Below are positions 61,796-64,000 of a stretch of 64,000 bases of DNA, in pieces. The notes beneath the pieces were generated by a model. That model saw nothing but the letters and a program-made list of their open reading frames with translations, had not been told where the DNA came from and made no database searches. Where the stretch lies: NCBI RefSeq assembly GCF_011007365.1, contig NZ_WFKM01000012.1:124001-188000 (forward strand), written 5' to 3'. Within the stretch, counting starts at the first letter, position 1, and the number at the start of each line of letters is the position of its first letter. The translations under genes and the position numbers were made by a program. The DNA is from Sphingobacterium sp. xlx-96 (GTDB lineage: Bacteria; Bacteroidota; Bacteroidia; Sphingobacteriales; Sphingobacteriaceae).

Positions 61796-63607
61796 TTAAA
61801 ACTGATAGACCAGACCAGCTGTCAGTCCACCATGGAATGTATTATTTTTCGCATCCGCTTTCCACAGCTTCCACAGCGGTTTCCTATCTTGGTCGGCAAC
61901 CTCCGCAGCCTGCGAATAATTAAAAGATGGCGCGATATAAGCACGGAGGTGTGAAGACAATAACAACGATGGAATTAACTGCAGCGAACTGCGCGAAGCA
62001 TCCTTCCATCCCATACTCTTGTCCATATGCATCCGCTGCGTCAGTTCGGCCGATAGGGCAAATCTATGGCGCTCCAGCAGAGTAGCCCCCAATCCGACTT
62101 CCACGCCATATTTATAAGCATCATGATCCAGGTAGGTACCCATTCCCAAGATACTGTACATAACCCGGCCTCCTGATCTAAAGTTTACGCCTATAAAACC
62201 ACTCTCATCGGCAACTAGTCCCAGCTGCCTCCTTCCATTCTTTATCCAGTTAAATAGCGCAATAGGGTAATCACTACTATCTGCAATATTGATTAATGTA
62301 GCAAGCTGTACACCTTTGACTTTCTTAGCTATATTCATCAGTCCTGACACCTGGTTTCCTGCGGTCTTCGTCGCAATATTAATCCCTCCCGCCATCTGTA
62401 TCCCCTTCACTACACCAGCCCTATTCATTACCCCGGCCAATTGGTACTGTACGGTATCCTTTGTATAATTGACTCCACCGGCCAGCTGTCCGCCCTTCAC
62501 CTCTTTCGCTATATTGATCACTCCAGTGAGCTGTAGCCCGCGAACGGTATCCACTTTATTCCAGCCACCGGCCATCTGTACCCCCTTCACATTACGCAAC
62601 ACCACATTGCCGACTCCAGCGATCTGCACACCTGACACATCCCCACCGACTACATTCACCCCTCCGGCCATCTGTACACCCCTGGCCTTGTATTGATTAA
62701 GGTTGAAGCCCCCGGCAAATTCCACACCATCCACACCAGCTGTATATCCACCCAATATATTGATAGACACCTTGTTCACAATCTGCGAATTAAAGAAACC
62801 GTGCGTACTCAATCCCGGCGTCAACGACATCTGGTACGGGCTATAGATAAAGAACCCACCCAGATTAGCACTTTGTATGCGCTGCGATGCACTACTGAAT
62901 GCTGCACCCAAGAAAGTCTTGTAGATATTACGGTTCGAATCCACCAATACATAATAGCCCACTTTCTTCGCTTTGCTGTCTTTAGACACGTCGATCGGCA
63001 ACAAAAGAATCAATGTCGTATCCCTATAGTTTTCCTTATTAAGCCCGATAATCACCTTACTGTCCGGCTTTTTGACGTCTAGTTCAAAAAATCCATCCTT
63101 ATTCGTCAACGTTGCATTCAGATAAGTCCCTTTATCATATACACTCGCAAAAGACAAAGGCTTATTGCTACGCAGATCACGCACATATCCCGAGATCATA
63201 GTTTTATTATGCTGCTTAATATCGATATCCACCTGCTCGACCACCATCCGCCAATCCGAGCGGCTGATAATAATATGCGAAGCCGTCTCCTTAAAGGAAT
63301 ACCGTGGACCGAGACAGCGTTCTAAGTAATCGATCAACACCCCATTATGCGCATTCGCCTGGACCACGCTATCTAAGTCAATCAATTGGCTATTGTAAGA
63401 AAATAACAGCCCCTTGTCCTGCTGTAGCCGCTTCAAGAGCTGTCCTACAGAAGTCTTTCCATAAGCAGGCATCTTGACCGCCTGCGCCAGTTTTGTCTGT
63501 GAAAATGCATCTGTCTGTGCCAGAATAAAAATAGACAACGCTACAAAAAACTTAGCTCTATTTATAAAGTAAACAATCAATTTAAAGCTTTTAATAAACT
63601 GGAACAT
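61796..63607 (-). CDS. STN-domain surface-repeat protein
   Basis: A 603-residue exported protein from ATG 63607. A signal segment (FFVALSIFILAQTDAFSQ) is followed by an STN (secretin/TonB N-terminal) domain (~45-115: SVGQLLKRLQQDKGLLFSYN). Next is a carboxypeptidase-regulatory-like strand domain (~137-200: ISGYVRDLRSNKPLSFASVY), then about ten 15-16-residue repeats (~294-455) of the form GVQMAGGVN..., as in the LA_2272-type surface-repeat group. The C-terminus (LSAELTQRMHM, LAYIAPSFNYSQ-like strands) looks like outer-membrane beta strands ending in aromatic YQF. It starts 7 bp after a FecR gene, but no SusC-type TonB receptor follows. Confidence 0.8.
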   Translation of the reverse strand: MFQFIKSFKLIVYFINRAKFFVALSIFILAQTDAFSQTKLAQAVKMPAYGKTSVGQLLKRLQQDKGLLFSYNSQLIDLDSVVQANAHNGVLIDYLERCLGPRYSFKETASHIIISRSDWRMVVEQVDIDIKQHNKTMISGYVRDLRSNKPLSFASVYDKGTYLNATLTNKDGFFELDVKKPDSKVIIGLNKENYRDTTLILLLPIDVSKDSKAKKVGYYVLVDSNRNIYKTFLGAAFSSASQRIQSANLGGFFIYSPYQMSLTPGLSTHGFFNSQIVNKVSINILGGYTAGVDGVEFAGGFNLNQYKARGVQMAGGVNVVGGDVSGVQIAGVGNVVLRNVKGVQMAGGWNKVDTVRGLQLTGVINIAKEVKGGQLAGGVNYTKDTVQYQLAGVMNRAGVVKGIQMAGGINIATKTAGNQVSGLMNIAKKVKGVQLATLINIADSSDYPIALFNWIKNGRRQLGLVADESGFIGVNFRSGGRVMYSILGMGTYLDHDAYKYGVEVGLGATLLERHRFALSAELTQRMHMDKSMGWKDASRSSLQLIPSLLLSSHLRAYIAPSFNYSQAAEVADQDRKPLWKLWKADAKNNTFHGGLTAGLVYQF

Positions 63608-63614
63608 AACCGGG

Positions 63615-64000
63615 TTATCCTTTAATATAATATACATTACCTTTTTTCTCAATTTTCAATTCAAAAGTTTTCAATACCACGTCCAGCATCTCGTTCAATG
63701 TCTGCCGCTCGAATGATGCTGTATAGCGCAGCACTTTGGTCTTATCATCCACCACAACAAACTTTTGGTCGAACGCCTTACCCAGTACCTCAAATACACG
63801 GTTCAGTGGTGTATTCTCAAAAATAAACTGCTGATGGATGTAATACTTGTAGAGCTGATCCTCCACTGTATCCACCTTCACTTTCGTACGTGCCGTATCT
63901 TGGATCAGCACCCTATCATTAGGCTTCAGGCGTACGCTATTGCCGGCATGATCCACCCGTACCGATCCCGAAGAGACAATGACCTCCGTCTCGCCATCCG
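63615..64000 (-). CDS. FecR-family anti-sigma factor (N-terminus outside window)
   Basis: Reading the minus strand from the window edge, an open frame gives ETEVIVSSGSVRVDHAGNSV, the FecR beta-domain signature, and then a DUF4974 C-terminal domain: FIFENTPLNRVFEVLGKAF, then LRYTASFERQTLNEML and VVLKTFELKIEKKGNVYYIKG in order. The N-terminal part, including the inner-membrane helix, is cut off. Such proteins relay signals from outer-membrane receptors to ECF sigma factors. It lies 7 bp before the STN-domain protein, so the pair is probably one signalling unit. Confidence 0.85.
   Translation of the reverse strand, partial: DGETEVIVSSGSVRVDHAGNSVRLKPNDRVLIQDTARTKVKVDTVEDQLYKYYIHQQFIFENTPLNRVFEVLGKAFDQKFVVVDDKTKVLRYTASFERQTLNEMLDVVLKTFELKIEKKGNVYYIKG

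Overview
The window looks like a chromosomal segment of a Bacteroidota bacterium, most likely family Sphingobacteriaceae and close to Sphingobacterium. The DNA is AT-rich. Upstream regions carry the Bacteroidota promoter pattern (TTG, about 18 nt, TAnnTTTG-like box) rather than strong Shine-Dalgarno sites. The gene content also fits: FecR/STN signalling proteins, a GH95 fucosidase, DUF3050, a FemAB-type protein, a WG-repeat protein and many small lipoproteins. No rRNA, tRNA, CRISPR array or complete phage was seen.

Layout. 1-7.3 kb is a restriction island: McrBC (mcrC cut by the window edge), a PmeII-type restriction endonuclease, a cytosine-5 methyltransferase with an N-terminal helix-turn-helix, and a Vsr mismatch endonuclease. 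7.3-14.5 kb is a scarred region. It holds a 2.1-kb tandem duplication of a lipoprotein gene plus a decayed IS3-family element, a secG remnant, a truncated second vsr, and small unknown genes. 14.6-24.1 kb is accessory DNA with a truncated KilA-N protein, tandem small paralogs and little membrane proteins. Three copies of a short promoter-plus-terminator element interrupt it; a fourth lies at 41.2 kb. They look like genes for small RNAs with a CUCCCC hairpin loop. 24.5-41 kb is more ordinary: GH95 fucosidase, Nudix, GNAT, ketoacyl synthase III, sensor kinase, Upf1-like helicase, AraC regulator, acyl-CoA dehydrogenase, FemAB protein, a DtxR-type regulator divergent from a ZIP transporter, and a cyclophilin.

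41.8-44.6 kb has a second tandem duplication, 1026 bp long with a 2-bp microhomology junction. It doubles a secreted Ig-like gene and part of a DUF3050 gene. 44.8-50.9 kb carries a WG-repeat protein, a TPR histidine kinase/LuxR regulator pair and small exported proteins. 51.0-54.1 kb is a TPP-riboswitch-controlled thiamin salvage operon (thiM-thiE-thiD-tenA). 54.3-61.6 kb combines beta-oxidation genes (thiolase, acyl-CoA dehydrogenase, 3-hydroxyacyl-CoA dehydrogenase) with the methylcitrate cycle operon prpB-prpC-prpD, a sensible route for chains that end in propionyl-CoA. The right edge holds a FecR anti-sigma factor (cut by the edge) and an STN-domain surface-repeat protein.

The two points most worth following are the small-RNA-like family, which shows stem covariation and a constant 13-nt loop, and the pattern seen twice in which a tandem duplication has identical flanking DNA but a clearly diverged secreted-protein gene inside.
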